Positions 1-9,039 are shown, counted from the stretch's first letter. The stretch is 64,000 nt of DNA from Kofleriaceae bacterium (GCA_025357755.1 JANXOP010000273.1:1-64000); one strand, 5' to 3'. Numbers and translations are program-made. Notes: a model not told the origin generated them from the letters alone.

Positions 1-71
1 CGAGCATCTGGGGCGACCGGACCTACCTCGACATGTCCCTGCTCGACACCACCTACGCCGCTGCGGCCTGA
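1..71 (+). CDS. 3' end of an unknown gene
   Basis: The third frame is open from the window edge and reads SIWGDRTYLDMSLLDTTYAAAA before a TGA at 69-71, with the high third-position GC of a real gene. Only 22 residues are visible, so no family can be named. It runs in the same direction as the next gene, 83 bases downstream. Confidence 0.5.
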   Translation, partial: SIWGDRTYLDMSLLDTTYAAAA

Positions 72-154
72 CCACCGATCACCCGACGACGAATCTCGAT
101 GTTTCCCCTTCAGGCAATCACACAAAAAAAGGGACTTGACCGGTTGCCGCGCGC

Positions 155-1345
155 ATGCAGCTTGCTGGCGATGGAGGCAATGCGCCGACGCTGCAGGTCC
201 CGGCGATCGATGGGACAGTCGCGGATGCCGGCGCGCAAACCACGCTTGCCGCGCACGAGATGCGCACCGACTACCTGGGATTCCAGAGGCACCTGCTCGC
301 AGTCCAGAAGGACGCGACGTTTCACGAGGGGGACAAAGACACTGCTCGCTTGGCGCAGATCAACGAGAACAAAGAGTTCGTTCGCAATGTCGGAACCACC
401 ATCGACACCGCGATGCGCGTGATCGATGAGGCCCCGGCAGCCATTTCGACCGCTACGACCAAGGTAAATAGATTTGGGGCGACCCTCGGCGCTGCTGCCA
501 ACAAGCGTCAGATCATGAAGGGTGGCCGCCCCACTCATAACCCGACGTATCTCGCCATCGACGCACACGGCAACCAAGTCGTGCGCAACGTTCAAACCGG
601 AATGGACCGAACGATGGAGAAGAAGCCCGGCGAGGCTTACGTGCATACGCCGACACCTGAGGCCGAGGGCCCAACGATTCCGACGAGCGTTAGCGAGGTG
701 TTTGGAAAGATTGTCGACTTTGCGTACGCGGGCGAGGTCAAGCAGATCAATTTCCACCTCGAGACCATCAAAACACGCTGCGCGATCATTCAGTCTGTGA
801 GCGATGCGCTCGAGACAACGCAACTGATCGAGAAGTTCCAGAACTCCCTGAATCACTTCGCGCTCAAGTGTGCTGAATTGCAGAAGCGGATCGAAGCTCG
901 ACGCCAGCAGTACCTCGAGTTCGGTGTCCAGCTCGATAATTTCGCACGGACCGATCACGGTTCCAAAAAAGCCGGGCTCGCTCCGAGCAAGGGCGGCGAA
1001 CGCTATGCGAGCATCATGACGATGGTTTCGACGGTGCGTGAGGTCATGTCTCTGGGGCAAGCAACGAAGGAGGGGTTCGAATCGACGCCGCAACTCTCGA
1101 GATGGGCGCTGGACATCATCGATCGGCGCGAGCGCACCGACGATGAACGTTCGGACATCAGCTTCATGCAGATGCCGAACGATGAACTGCAGCGCATCAA
1201 CAACATGCACGAGCAGGTTCATCTGTTCGAACAAAGCTACGACCGCGAAAAATCACTTCTCGCGCCCGTAGATGCGGAAGCTCAGGTGGTATTCGCCGCC
1301 GTCAGCCAAGGCACGGGTGGTTCGGAAAGTGGAGGGCTCTACTGA
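155..1345 (+). CDS. Hypothetical 396-aa soluble protein upstream of eCIS-type ATPase
   Basis: I do not recognise a family. The protein has no signal peptide or membrane segment and is rich in charged helical stretches, for example around residues 225-265, which alternate Leu with Glu/Arg/Gln. ATG 155 is the first usable start: the frame has a TGA at 137-139 and no ATG, GTG or TTG between. The TGA stop overlaps the ATG of the following lipoprotein (TGATG), so the two are probably translationally coupled. The run continues through two lipoproteins and a small protein to an eCIS-type AAA ATPase. That context suggests, as inference only, a cargo or accessory role for a contractile particle. Confidence 0.7.
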   Translation: MQLAGDGGNAPTLQVPAIDGTVADAGAQTTLAAHEMRTDYLGFQRHLLAVQKDATFHEGDKDTARLAQINENKEFVRNVGTTIDTAMRVIDEAPAAISTATTKVNRFGATLGAAANKRQIMKGGRPTHNPTYLAIDAHGNQVVRNVQTGMDRTMEKKPGEAYVHTPTPEAEGPTIPTSVSEVFGKIVDFAYAGEVKQINFHLETIKTRCAIIQSVSDALETTQLIEKFQNSLNHFALKCAELQKRIEARRQQYLEFGVQLDNFARTDHGSKKAGLAPSKGGERYASIMTMVSTVREVMSLGQATKEGFESTPQLSRWALDIIDRRERTDDERSDISFMQMPNDELQRINNMHEQVHLFEQSYDREKSLLAPVDAEAQVVFAAVSQGTGGSESGGLY

Positions 1346-1674
1346 TGTTGCGATTAACTGGTTTGTTGGGATTTTTCGTCGTCGTCGGATGTCACTCGTC
1401 GCACAAGGTCTCGGTGCACGTCGAAGGCAACGGCCATTGCTTTCCATCAATTGCGGTGCGAACCACGGTTGAGGGAACGGCGGAAACAAAACAGGACCGC
1501 CAAGCAATGCCGTGGACTTTCGAGCTGCCGAAAGGTCTTGAAGACCTCAGGATCGACATCTTCAATACGGATCCTCCTGGCTGCACTCAGGTCCAGTGTC
1601 AGATCACTGTCGACGGCAAGGTGGCGCCGGCGAATGCAGATCCGAAGCACGCGATCTGCGAATGGAAGCCGTGA
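1345..1674 (+). CDS. Small lipoprotein, copy 1 of a tandem pair
   Basis: 109 aa. The N-terminus is a hydrophobic helix followed by a lipobox ending FVVVGC, so the mature protein should start at Cys15 as an acylated lipoprotein. The mature part has paired cysteines (GHCFPS, PPGCTQVQC, HAICEWKP) and looks like a small beta domain of unknown function. The start overlaps the stop of the upstream gene. The next gene is a close paralogue with the same cysteine pattern, so a tandem duplication produced the pair. Partners and function are unknown. Confidence 0.75.
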   Translation: MLRLTGLLGFFVVVGCHSSHKVSVHVEGNGHCFPSIAVRTTVEGTAETKQDRQAMPWTFELPKGLEDLRIDIFNTDPPGCTQVQCQITVDGKVAPANADPKHAICEWKP

Positions 1675-2047
1675 TAACCATGCGCCGTCGTTCATGGAAC
1701 GGGTGGGCGCACCTTCGCGAGTCATGATCGTCTATTTTTTCTCGCTGTTGACTGCGGCGGGCTGTCACTCGTCGCACAAGGTCTCGGCGCGCGTCGAAAG
1801 CACCGGACATTGTTTTCCGTCGGTCATGGTGCGGACCACGATTGACGGAAAGGCGGAGGCGAAACAGAGCAACCAAGCAATGCCCTGGAATCTTGAGTTG
1901 CCGACCGGTCTCGAGGACCTCAGGGTCGATGTGTTCAATTCTGATTCACCCGGATGCACCCAGGTCCAGTGTCAGATCACTGTCGATGGCAAGGTGACGG
2001 CGACGCACGCAGACCCGAAGCAGGCGATCTGCGAATGGAAGCCGTGA
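1382..2047 (+). repeat. Tandem gene duplication of the lipoprotein coding sequence
   Basis: Bases of about 1388-1674 and 1764-2047 are two diverged direct copies of one coding unit. Both contain ggatgtcactcgtcgcacaa-like starts (tgtcactcgtcgcacaaggt in both) and caggtccagtgtcagatcac near the ends. The spacer carries the second signal peptide. Confidence 0.8.
1724..2047 (+). CDS. Small lipoprotein, copy 2 of a tandem pair
   Basis: 107 aa from ATG 1724, chosen because it places MIVYFFSLLTAAGC as a compact lipoprotein signal exactly as in copy 1; an in-frame ATG at 1694 would add ten residues. From CHSSHKVS onward it matches copy 1 for its whole length, with conserved Cys positions and the same C-terminus (ICEWKP). 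It lies 49 bases after copy 1. The function is unknown. Confidence 0.75.
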   Translation: MIVYFFSLLTAAGCHSSHKVSARVESTGHCFPSVMVRTTIDGKAEAKQSNQAMPWNLELPTGLEDLRVDVFNSDSPGCTQVQCQITVDGKVTATHADPKQAICEWKP

Positions 2048-2111
2048 GCCAGCAGAAACAATAACTTAGACAGCCACGCAACCCGTGGCGCGACGTGCCG
2101 ACAACAGGCGC

Positions 2112-2492
2112 ATGAGTCGCGAAGCACTCCGCGTTTTTGCAGGCTGCAGCCTGGGAACAGGTCCCACCCGGCCGGCTCGACACGTCGATGGACAAGTCGT
2201 CGAGTCGGTCGCCCCGAAGCGTCCGGCACCGGTACCGATCGCTTCGATCGTCGACCAAGAAGTCTCGCGGATTATCGATACCCAACCTCTCTACGGGGAA
2301 TCGGTTCAAGCCGCGTTCGGTCGCAAGGAGTCCGAGCTGCGGGCACTCTTCGCGAGCTTGACCCAGAGTGAAGCGGCCGAGCTGCTCGATCGTGCGAACA
2401 GCACCAGCCTTTCGCGCCTCAATGCCGAGCGTCGAAACCGACTCATCACCTTCCTCACGGCGGCCGTCAAGGGCCGGATGGTGCAGCAATGA
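2112..2492 (+). CDS. Small protein coupled to the AAA ATPase
   Basis: 126 aa from ATG 2112; an upstream start at 2085 is possible. There is no signal peptide. The N-terminal half is Pro/Arg/Val-rich and probably flexible. The C-terminal half (from about residue 65, QPLYGESV) is charged and helical. The stop overlaps the ATPase start as ATGA (2489-2492), a strong sign of translational coupling, so the product is likely a partner of the ATPase. I recognise no family. Confidence 0.65.
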   Translation: MSREALRVFAGCSLGTGPTRPARHVDGQVVESVAPKRPAPVPIASIVDQEVSRIIDTQPLYGESVQAAFGRKESELRALFASLTQSEAAELLDRANSTSLSRLNAERRNRLITFLTAAVKGRMVQQ

Positions 2493-4435
2493 ACGCGACG
2501 ACTCACGCCTCGTACGTGCAGGCGCAGCTTCGCATCACCTACCAGCGCATCTACGAGGCGGTGAACCGCCTCACGTCCGTCCCCACCGAAGACGAAGCGC
2601 AATGGTTGGAGATGTGCAGCGAACGCGAGCGGTTCATCGATGCGACCGCACCCGTCGGGTGGCAGCTCGGGCGACTTGGTCTGAGCCCCACCGAATCGCG
2701 CGTGCTGTGGACGCTGATCGCGCAGGAGCTATCGACGACCGCACGACTCCAGTTGCGCGAGCTCGCCACGGAGACCGAGATCGATCCGACGCTCGACGTG
2801 GTCCGTCGTGTCGTTTACGGCGAGTCGCCATCGCTCGATGTCTGGCGCGAGCTCTCGGCTGCGGGCCGTCTGCGCCGTGACTGCTTGGTCGAGGCCGTGG
2901 GCTCGGAACAGATCCCATCGCACCGCGTCGCGATTCGCTTGTCTCCTCGTGTTCTCGCGCTCGCTCACGGAGATCCGGAGGCGGATGAAGAACTTCGCCC
3001 GGTGCTCGTGAGAAAATCGAACGAGCGGAACATCGAGCAGCTTTTCATCGATAGCAGTGCCCTTGCGCAAGCGCGTGCATGCATCACGAAGAAATCCGGA
3101 TTCACGATCGTCACGGGCTTGGTCGGAACCGGTAGACGGTCTCTGCTCGAAGCCGTTGCGCGCGAACAGGGCCGCGAAATGCTCGTGCTCGATGCGCGCC
3201 AGGTCAGCACCGACAAGACCGCAGCGGATCGTCAAGCACGGATCTTCTCGCGCGAGTGTCGGTTGCTCGATCGCATTCCACTCATTCAGAATATCGAGGC
3301 GCTCGAGGCGAGCGACAACGTGCCTGATCGCGTCGCCGTGTTCGAAGCCGCACTGAAGCTGCCGACCTGTGCGACCGCTTCGAAGACCGTGGCGCGTCGT
3401 TGGCTCGAGCCGGTTCGGACGATAGAGCTCAAACCTCTGACCGGTTCGCAACGTGCCGACCTTTGGCAGCATGCTCTTCCCGCGGCCAGCTCGGGAAACG
3501 CTGACCTCCTCTCGACGCTGTATCCACTCGCGCCTGCGATGATCGCTTCGGTCGGAGCGGCGGCGATCGAAGCTGCCGGCGATGACCCTCTACATCCGCG
3601 ACACATCTCCACCGGGATTCGCGCGGTCCTGGACGACCGCATGGCCGGACTCGCGAAGCGCATCACGATCTCCCAGAGCTGGGATGATCTCGTTCTCCCC
3701 GACGATCAAACGCTCGCGGTCGTCGAGCTTCTCGCGCGCATCCGCACACGACGCAAGGTCTACGAGGACTGGGGATTCGCCGAGAAGATCGGCAAAGGCC
3801 TCGGCGTCACGGCGCTGTTCTCGGGTCCACCGGGCACAGGCAAGACGATGTGCGCCGGGCTCATCGCGAAGGATCTTGGCACCGAGATCTATCAGGTCGA
3901 GATGTCGAAGATCGTTTCGAAGTGGGTTGGTGAAACCGAGAAGAATCTCGCCGCGCTCTTCGACGCGGCCGAAGCGGGGCATGCTGTTCTTCTCTTCGAC
4001 GAAGCAGACTCGCTCTTCGCCAAACGTACGGCGGTCACCAGTAGCAACGACCGATACGCCAATCAGGAGACGAACTTCCTGCTCCAGCGATTGGAGAGCT
4101 TCGCGGGCATCTGTATCCTGACGACGAACCACGAGCCTGCGATCGATGAAGCCTTTCGGCGTCGTCTTGCGATTCATCTTCGCTTTCCGCTCCCCGACGA
4201 AGACGAGCGTGAACGGCTCTGGCAGGCGATGCTGCCGGTGCGTGCGCCGGTGGACACGAACCTGGAGCTCGATCTGCTGGCACGAAAGTTCGTGATGGGT
4301 GGCGGCAACATTCGCAACGCCGTCCTGCGTGCAGCGTTCCTCGCGGCGGACGCCAACGAACAGATCGGTAGCTACCATCTGCGTCAAGCCGCTCAGCTCG
4401 AGTATGAAGCAATGGGTAAGCTCGGCGCGCGCTGA
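2489..4435 (+). CDS. Tandem-AAA+ ATPase, eCIS-associated (Afp15-like)
   Basis: 648 aa. It has an N-terminal helical region (1-180), a degenerate AAA module with a worn P-loop (GLVGTGRRS, 210-218), and an intact C-terminal AAA+ module. The intact module has Walker A GPPGTGKT (446-453), Walker B LLFDEAD (501-507), sensor-1 TTN (545-547) and an arginine cluster RRR (557-559). Architecture and motifs match the ATPases encoded with extracellular contractile injection systems (Afp15/PVC15 type), whose exact role in particle assembly or release is not settled. A paralogue of similar length lies at 52054-53943 next to the main eCIS operon. This copy sits about 23 kb away with no structural tail genes beside it. 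The ATGA overlap couples it to the preceding small gene. Confidence 0.85.
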   Translation: MNATTHASYVQAQLRITYQRIYEAVNRLTSVPTEDEAQWLEMCSERERFIDATAPVGWQLGRLGLSPTESRVLWTLIAQELSTTARLQLRELATETEIDPTLDVVRRVVYGESPSLDVWRELSAAGRLRRDCLVEAVGSEQIPSHRVAIRLSPRVLALAHGDPEADEELRPVLVRKSNERNIEQLFIDSSALAQARACITKKSGFTIVTGLVGTGRRSLLEAVAREQGREMLVLDARQVSTDKTAADRQARIFSRECRLLDRIPLIQNIEALEASDNVPDRVAVFEAALKLPTCATASKTVARRWLEPVRTIELKPLTGSQRADLWQHALPAASSGNADLLSTLYPLAPAMIASVGAAAIEAAGDDPLHPRHISTGIRAVLDDRMAGLAKRITISQSWDDLVLPDDQTLAVVELLARIRTRRKVYEDWGFAEKIGKGLGVTALFSGPPGTGKTMCAGLIAKDLGTEIYQVEMSKIVSKWVGETEKNLAALFDAAEAGHAVLLFDEADSLFAKRTAVTSSNDRYANQETNFLLQRLESFAGICILTTNHEPAIDEAFRRRLAIHLRFPLPDEDERERLWQAMLPVRAPVDTNLELDLLARKFVMGGGNIRNAVLRAAFLAADANEQIGSYHLRQAAQLEYEAMGKLGAR

Positions 4436-4981
4436 CTCGAACTACGCGTCGACGACGCGGTCGCGGGTTCGTTTTGCGACCGTCATTCGCTCGTCGGTGT
4501 GAGCGAGCAGGTCGTTAACGTCGCGCCGACGAGATTCTTGGGGACAGCGACCTTCACGATCGCGACGACCCCGTGGCGCCACTGCACGCTGCAACGTTCG
4601 GAGCTTGGGCAGGGCAAGCCTTGGCATCGCGTACGCGACCGTCGTCGTGATGCCGTCGAGCCTGATCGCCTCGAGCCCGACCAGTCTACGGAACCGAACT
4701 GCATGCCCGGCACGATCGCCAACGCGCTGCACCTCGATGCGCTTCCCACCGATACGGAGATAGCGCGCGGTCTCGACGACGTCTTGCTCGGGACTCGCCT
4801 GCAGACACGACGGGCTTTCGTGCGTTTCCGGATGCGTCGGTCTGGCTCGCCCACGGTGCCACCCACGGTCGCGCGGAGGTGCTGCCCATCGCGGTGTGGC
4901 GAGAAGCGCTGGGCGCCTGCTTGTTCGGGACCACCGCGCTCAGCGCCGCTCTCGGCACTCCTGCGACCGCGTTCGCTTAAC
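4436..4981. other. Gene-poor stretch with possible relic of a plus-strand gene
   Basis: No complete gene can be supported. The last about 170 bases read in one plus frame as a credible protein C-terminus (AFPDASVWLAHGATHGRAEV then LPIAVWREALGACLFGTTAL) ending at TAA 4978-4980. That frame is closed further upstream by TGA and TAA. Other plus and minus frames look coding over shorter lengths. A frameshifted or decayed gene convergent with the radical SAM gene is the best guess. Confidence 0.35.
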
Positions 4982-5980
4982 CTAGAACAGCGAGCCCTGT
5001 CGAGTAGGCCGAGTGAATGTCCGCAGCTCGCGAGGGCCCGCAGGTGGCGTGTTCGAGCGATCGTCTCCAACCGGCGCGCACGGCAATCCGACCCGACGGC
5101 ACGTCGCGAGATAGATCGCCGCGATCATCGCCTTGACCGGCTGCGCATCCTCCGCGACATGCGCGAGGACTCGCGAAGCGCGGCCCGGGAACGCGATCGC
5201 GAGCCGTTCGGCGAACACGGCATCCACCGGCGATGGCAGGCGCAGAAATCCGAGCGTCGCCCGCCGCGCACCCGCGGAAGCAGCTGCGGTGATGAGATCG
5301 GCGAGCCGCTCCTCTCCCAACCCGATCACGAGCGGGCTCATGGCGAGACCGACGTCGATGTCACTGGCGGCGAGGCGCTCGATCGTTCGCATCCGCCGGG
5401 CTGGCGTGGGCGCACCGGGCTCGAGCTTGCGAGCCACATCCGCATCCCAGAATGGAATCGAGATCGTGACGGTGATCCGCGCTCGCTCGCGAAGCTGCAG
5501 GAGCAGGTCCAGGTCGCGCTCGATCAGCGCACCCTTCGTGATGATCGCGACGGGGTTGCGGTACTCGGCGCAGACTTCGAGACACTGGCGCGTGATCCGA
5601 TACGCTGCCTCGAGCGGTTGATAGCAATCGGTCGCACCGCTCATCACGATCACGTCGCCTTGCCACGAACGCGCCTCGAACGCCTCGCGCAGGAGCGCCG
5701 CCGCGTTCGGCTTGACGACGATCTTCGTATCGAAGTCCGTCCCCGCACCGAAGCCGAGGAGCTCGTGCCGACGGCGCGCCTCGCAGTAGGCGCACGCGTG
5801 CTCGCAGCCGCGATAGGGGTTCACGCCGTAGCTGAAACCGACGACCGCTTCGTCATTCTTCGAAAGGATCGTGCGCGTTGCATCCTCGAACACTTCGCGG
5901 TGCGCCTCGGGAATCTCGTCGAGATATTCGACCTCGCTCGTGCGCCACGAGTTCGGAGGATTGGAGACGAGACGGCGCAC
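4982..5980 (-). CDS. PA0069-type radical SAM protein (spore photoproduct lyase-like)
   Basis: 332 aa from a GTG start at 5980. The frame is open only back to a stop at 6026-6028 and offers no better start. A CxxxCxxC cluster (CEHACAYC, Cys59/63/66), preceded by NPYRGCEH, binds the [4Fe-4S]-SAM centre. The motifs KNDEAVVGFSYGVNPYRG and KPNAA are typical of the PA0069/Rv2578c radical SAM family, which resembles spore photoproduct lyase; the substrate of these proteins is not established. The untranslated bases just upstream still encode DRGATV, echoing the RGA motif near the N-terminus of the family, so the true start may be lost or non-standard. It is convergent with the preceding region. Confidence 0.85.
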   Translation of the reverse strand: MRRLVSNPPNSWRTSEVEYLDEIPEAHREVFEDATRTILSKNDEAVVGFSYGVNPYRGCEHACAYCEARRRHELLGFGAGTDFDTKIVVKPNAAALLREAFEARSWQGDVIVMSGATDCYQPLEAAYRITRQCLEVCAEYRNPVAIITKGALIERDLDLLLQLRERARITVTISIPFWDADVARKLEPGAPTPARRMRTIERLAASDIDVGLAMSPLVIGLGEERLADLITAAASAGARRATLGFLRLPSPVDAVFAERLAIAFPGRASRVLAHVAEDAQPVKAMIAAIYLATCRRVGLPCAPVGDDRSNTPPAGPRELRTFTRPTRQGSLF

Positions 5981-6025
5981 GGTCGGACCAACCGTAGCGC
6001 CTCGATCAGACGACGGCTCGACCTT

Positions 6026-6211
6026 TCACGCCCGAAGTCGAAGCATCCGGTGACATTCGGAGATCGTGTGCTGCGATCGAACGCGCGTAAGGCGCCATCG
6101 GGAACGTAGATAGGGCAACGGCGATGCGATGGTAAGCCCATCCTCCGCCTTTCTCCACGTCATCTGGACCTGCTCGTCGAGCACATATCGAGCGTCGCAG
6201 CCAAGGCACAC
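6026..6211 (-). CDS. Possible small protein with an N-terminal CxxC
   Basis: 61 codons from ATG, beginning MCLGCDARYVLDEQVQMTWR. Composition is protein-like and one CxxC pair lies at the N-terminus, as in small zinc-ribbon proteins. It lies between the radical SAM gene and another zinc-ribbon gene on the same strand. Size and the lack of a recognisable family make this uncertain. Confidence 0.35.
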   Translation of the reverse strand: MCLGCDARYVLDEQVQMTWRKAEDGLTIASPLPYLRSRWRLTRVRSQHTISECHRMLRLRA

Positions 6212-6289
6212 ATGATCGGTCCGTCTCTCACCGCGGGCAGGCCGGTCGGCAGCAAAGCTCGTCGATGGCTCGGGCCGCGCATCGGGGGG

Positions 6290-6541
6290 TCACGCCGAGA
6301 CGAGTAATGCGTCGCAGGCTGGGCAGTGCAACGTGGTGTGAGAAGTTGCGCGGGCTGGCAGGTGCTCGATGCGCCATGACTCGCGCGTGCTTCCGATCTT
6401 GAGGAACACGTCATGCACGACAGCGCCTCCACAGCTGGCGCATTCGAACTTGTCCTGCCGCCACATGCCGCCGGTCTCTCCCTCGGCGTTTTCGACCGTC
6501 GGTCGGATTGCCATCGAGCTCTCACAGAACGGGCAACGCAT
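6290..6541 (-). CDS. Small zinc-ribbon protein
   Basis: 83 aa from ATG 6541 (MRCPFCESSMAIRP); the longer frame to 6631 adds an implausible basic tail. Three CxxC knuckles are visible: CPFC near the N-terminus, CASC in the middle and CPAC near the C-terminus. Two would make one structural zinc site. The rest is short and polar. This is a small metal-binding protein of unknown partner, in the same orientation as its neighbours. Confidence 0.65.
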   Translation of the reverse strand: MRCPFCESSMAIRPTVENAEGETGGMWRQDKFECASCGGAVVHDVFLKIGSTRESWRIEHLPARATSHTTLHCPACDALLVSA

Positions 6542-6563
6542 GGTCAGGAGTTTCCTTTCGGCG

Positions 6564-6716
6564 CTACGGGCGTTTCGAGGCGACGAGCGTAACGCGCAGC
6601 TCGCCAGAAACGAACCGTTGGAGTTCGGCAATCGTGACCACGTGTTCGTCGCTTGCTTGCGCGTGCGTCAAGATTGGTGTCGCGAGCATCACTACGAGAA
6701 TGATGGTGATGTTCAC
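6564..6716 (-). CDS. Possible small secreted protein
   Basis: 50 codons from a GTG at 6716. The first 20 residues (VNITIILVVMLATPILTHAQ) form a clean signal peptide with a THAQ-A type cleavage site, followed by a short polar mature part of about 30 residues. The longer frame to 6851 would bury the signal sequence. The third-position GC is moderate. Function unknown. Confidence 0.4.
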   Translation of the reverse strand: MNITIILVVMLATPILTHAQASDEHVVTIAELQRFVSGELRVTLVASKRP

Positions 6717-6837
6717 GTCGCACTTCTGGTTCGAGAGCGACACCTGATCGCCGTACCGGATTCGGCGACGCCGTCGACACGGATGAGAATGCAATGGTCC
6801 GTGTTGCGCCGAGCAGGCGCTTCGCGTAGAGAAACCT

Positions 6838-7506
6838 ATGAACGAGAGCAACGACCACGGCGTGCGAGAAGCCTGGAAACGCGTCGAAGCATGGCTTGCG
6901 CGCGAGCATCCATCTGGTTCGCAGATCCTGGCGCCCGGCGCGAGCGTTGTACAAGTTCAGCAGCTTGCTGCCGATTTTGGCAAGGTGCTCCCCGAAGATC
7001 TACAATCCCTGTTCGTCGTCCATAATGGCAATGATCCAAGCTTCGAGCTCGATTGGTTCGTCCATAGCTGCGCGTACGATTGCGGCGGCGGCCGTTTCAA
7101 GCTTCTCTCGATCGACGAGGCAATCGCAGAGTGGCGGCTACGGAACGATTCGCTGAAAATCTCAGACGAGGAGAACGCTTCGCTCGCCGGGGCAGCTGCT
7201 GGGGTGAAGCCGGTGTATTGGAACCGCACCGGGTGGTTGCCACTGGCTCTCGGCGACGATGCCGACTGCTTCTTCGTCGACCTCGATCCGGCGGACGGTG
7301 GAACCGTTGGTCAGGTGTTCGCTTGGTATAAGGCGGACGGCGCGGCGCGCGTCGTCGCTTCGAGTGTCGGGGCCTGGCTCTCGCTCCTTGCCGACGGCAT
7401 GGATCAGGAGCGATGTACGTGGACGAGGAGGGGGTTCACCATGAGGACGAGTAAAATCAGCTGCCACGTTCGAGTACGCTGCGTGCCATGCGAAGCATTC
7501 GGATAG
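6838..7506 (+). CDS. SMI1/KNR4 (SUKH-1) family protein
   Basis: 222 aa. The first about 190 residues resemble SMI1/KNR4 (SUKH superfamily) proteins: an amphipathic N-terminus, the FGKVLPEDLQSLFVVHNGND motif, then LLSIDEAIAEWR and YWNRTGWLPLALGDDADCFF. In bacteria SUKH proteins often serve as immunity proteins for polymorphic toxins, but no toxin gene lies beside this one. The last about 30 residues (after DGMDQERC) are not typical of the family and overlap the start of the next gene by 19 bases. The true reading frame may therefore be slightly extended by a lost stop. Confidence 0.75.
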   Translation: MNESNDHGVREAWKRVEAWLAREHPSGSQILAPGASVVQVQQLAADFGKVLPEDLQSLFVVHNGNDPSFELDWFVHSCAYDCGGGRFKLLSIDEAIAEWRLRNDSLKISDEENASLAGAAAGVKPVYWNRTGWLPLALGDDADCFFVDLDPADGGTVGQVFAWYKADGAARVVASSVGAWLSLLADGMDQERCTWTRRGFTMRTSKISCHVRVRCVPCEAFG

Positions 7507-8003
7507 TGATCGTCGGTGCGATGGTTTGCTCGGCTGCATGCGGCGGCAAGACCGACAAGGGTGGGGCGGGCGGTCCGCAGACCTATCAGTTGTGGACCGA
7601 CAGGACCAAGACGACGCCTGCCGGCGGCGTGACGCTGCACATCACCTGGCCCGCGGACTGGAAGGTGCTCCAGACCCTCGCTGACACCGTCGATGTCAAG
7701 CCTGCCGGAGCGACTGGCACGTTCGAGGTCAAGATGATCGTGCGGCCTTGTCCGGACGGCGCGGTCGATGCCGCTTGCATCGACAGCTGGCGCATGTCGG
7801 ACAACTACGACATCGACCTCGCGAACAAGGTCGTCAACGGACGCGGCTGGCTGACCAGGAAGATCGGCGACCAAGTCGATGGCTCGCTGTTCGTGTTTCA
7901 CCCGGCGACCAAGACCGTGGTCCAGTGCCGCACCCTGGTCAGCAGCGAGAACGAGGACAAGCTCGCGATCGGGCGCAAGGCGTGCGAGAGCCTCACGTTC
8001 TGA
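7488..8003 (+). CDS. Hypothetical lipoprotein
   Basis: 171 aa. Signal peptide with lipobox VCSAAC, followed by a Gly/Lys-rich linker (GGKTDKGGAGG) and a mature domain of about 135 residues. The mature domain holds three further cysteines (RPCPDGAVDAACIDS, VQCRTL, KACESL), which could form disulfides. The start overlaps the end of the SMI1/KNR4 gene by 19 bases. I do not recognise the domain. Confidence 0.75.
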   Translation: MRSIRIVIVGAMVCSAACGGKTDKGGAGGPQTYQLWTDRTKTTPAGGVTLHITWPADWKVLQTLADTVDVKPAGATGTFEVKMIVRPCPDGAVDAACIDSWRMSDNYDIDLANKVVNGRGWLTRKIGDQVDGSLFVFHPATKTVVQCRTLVSSENEDKLAIGRKACESLTF

Positions 8004-8061
8004 GCTGCGCGAGATCCGATGATCGAGTCGGCGTCGCGACTGCGCTATGGTCGGAGCCCAC

Positions 8062-9039
8062 ATGGCGAACGAGCCCGAAGCGTCGCGACGCACGCTGTAT
8101 CCACCCATCGAACCTCATCACTCGGGGTACCTGCGCGTCTCCGACGTGCACGAGCTCTACTTCGAAGAGTGTGGCAATCCGCAGGGCAAGCCCGCCTTGT
8201 TCCTCCACGGCGGTCCCGGTGCGGGATGCGATCCGCGCGCGCGCTGCTTCTTCGATCCAACCGCGTATCGCATCGTGTTGTTCGACCAGCGCGGTTGCGG
8301 ACGGAGCCGGCCGCCGGCCAGCCTCGAAGATAATACGACCTGGAGCCTGGTCGCCGACATCGAGGCCTTGCGCGAGCATCTCGGGATCGACCGCTGGCTC
8401 GTGTTCGGCGGATCGTGGGGATCGACGCTAGCACTCGCCTATGCCGAGACCCATCCTCGACGCGTGAGCGAGCTCGTGCTGCGCGGCATCTTCATGCTCA
8501 CGACCTTCGAGTTGCGCTGGTTCTATCAGGAAGGTGCGAGCGCACTGTTTCCCGATCGTTGGGAAGCCTACGTGAGCGCGATCCCACTCGACGAGCGCGG
8601 CGATCTGATCCAAGCGTTCTACAAGCGCCTGACCAGCGACGATCGTGCAACCCGGGTTGCTGCCGCGCGCGCGTGGTCGGTGTGGGAGGCCGCGACCAGT
8701 TACCTCCACGTGAACGACGAAAACGTGACCAAGTGGGACGAGGAAGAGTTTGCGGTCGCGGTCGCGCGGATCGAGTGCCACTACTTCATCCATCGCGGAT
8801 TCTTCGAACCCGAAGATCAGCTCCTGCGTGGCGTCGATGCGATTCGCCAGCTTCCGGCGGTGATCGTGCAAGGGCGCTACGATGTCGTGTGTCCGATGCA
8901 GACTGCTTGGGCGCTGCACCGGGCGTGGCCGGAGGCCGATTTCCGGATCGTGCCGGATGCGGGACACTCCGCGTTCGAAGCCGGGAACACCCACGAGCTC
9001 GTGAGTGCGACGGATCGGTTTCGGCTCACATCGGCGTGA
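8062..9039 (+). CDS. pip: Proline iminopeptidase (prolyl aminopeptidase)
   Basis: 325 aa from ATG 8062, chosen for the GGAG six bases upstream; ATG 8047 is an alternative. Alpha/beta-hydrolase of peptidase family S33 that removes N-terminal proline from peptides in the cytoplasm. Visible motifs are the family N-terminus LYPPIEPHHSGYLRVSD, the oxyanion region LHGGPGAGCDP, FDQRGCGRSRP and the nucleophile elbow GGSWGS (Ser118). The acid is probably the Asp in GRYDVVCP and the histidine is in DAGHSAFE. Length is normal. The 3' end overlaps that of the convergent lipoprotein gene by 14 bases. Confidence 0.92.
   Translation: MANEPEASRRTLYPPIEPHHSGYLRVSDVHELYFEECGNPQGKPALFLHGGPGAGCDPRARCFFDPTAYRIVLFDQRGCGRSRPPASLEDNTTWSLVADIEALREHLGIDRWLVFGGSWGSTLALAYAETHPRRVSELVLRGIFMLTTFELRWFYQEGASALFPDRWEAYVSAIPLDERGDLIQAFYKRLTSDDRATRVAAARAWSVWEAATSYLHVNDENVTKWDEEEFAVAVARIECHYFIHRGFFEPEDQLLRGVDAIRQLPAVIVQGRYDVVCPMQTAWALHRAWPEADFRIVPDAGHSAFEAGNTHELVSATDRFRLTSA

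Noticed and set aside
110-1234. 374-codon minus-strand frame
   Set aside because: Shadow of the plus-strand 396-aa gene, which ends in a TGATG junction with a lipoprotein gene.
4499-6109. 536-codon plus-strand frame in phase with the ATPase
   Set aside because: Its greater part is antisense to the radical SAM gene, which has the CxxxCxxC centre. Only a short piece near 4980 (another frame) looks coding.
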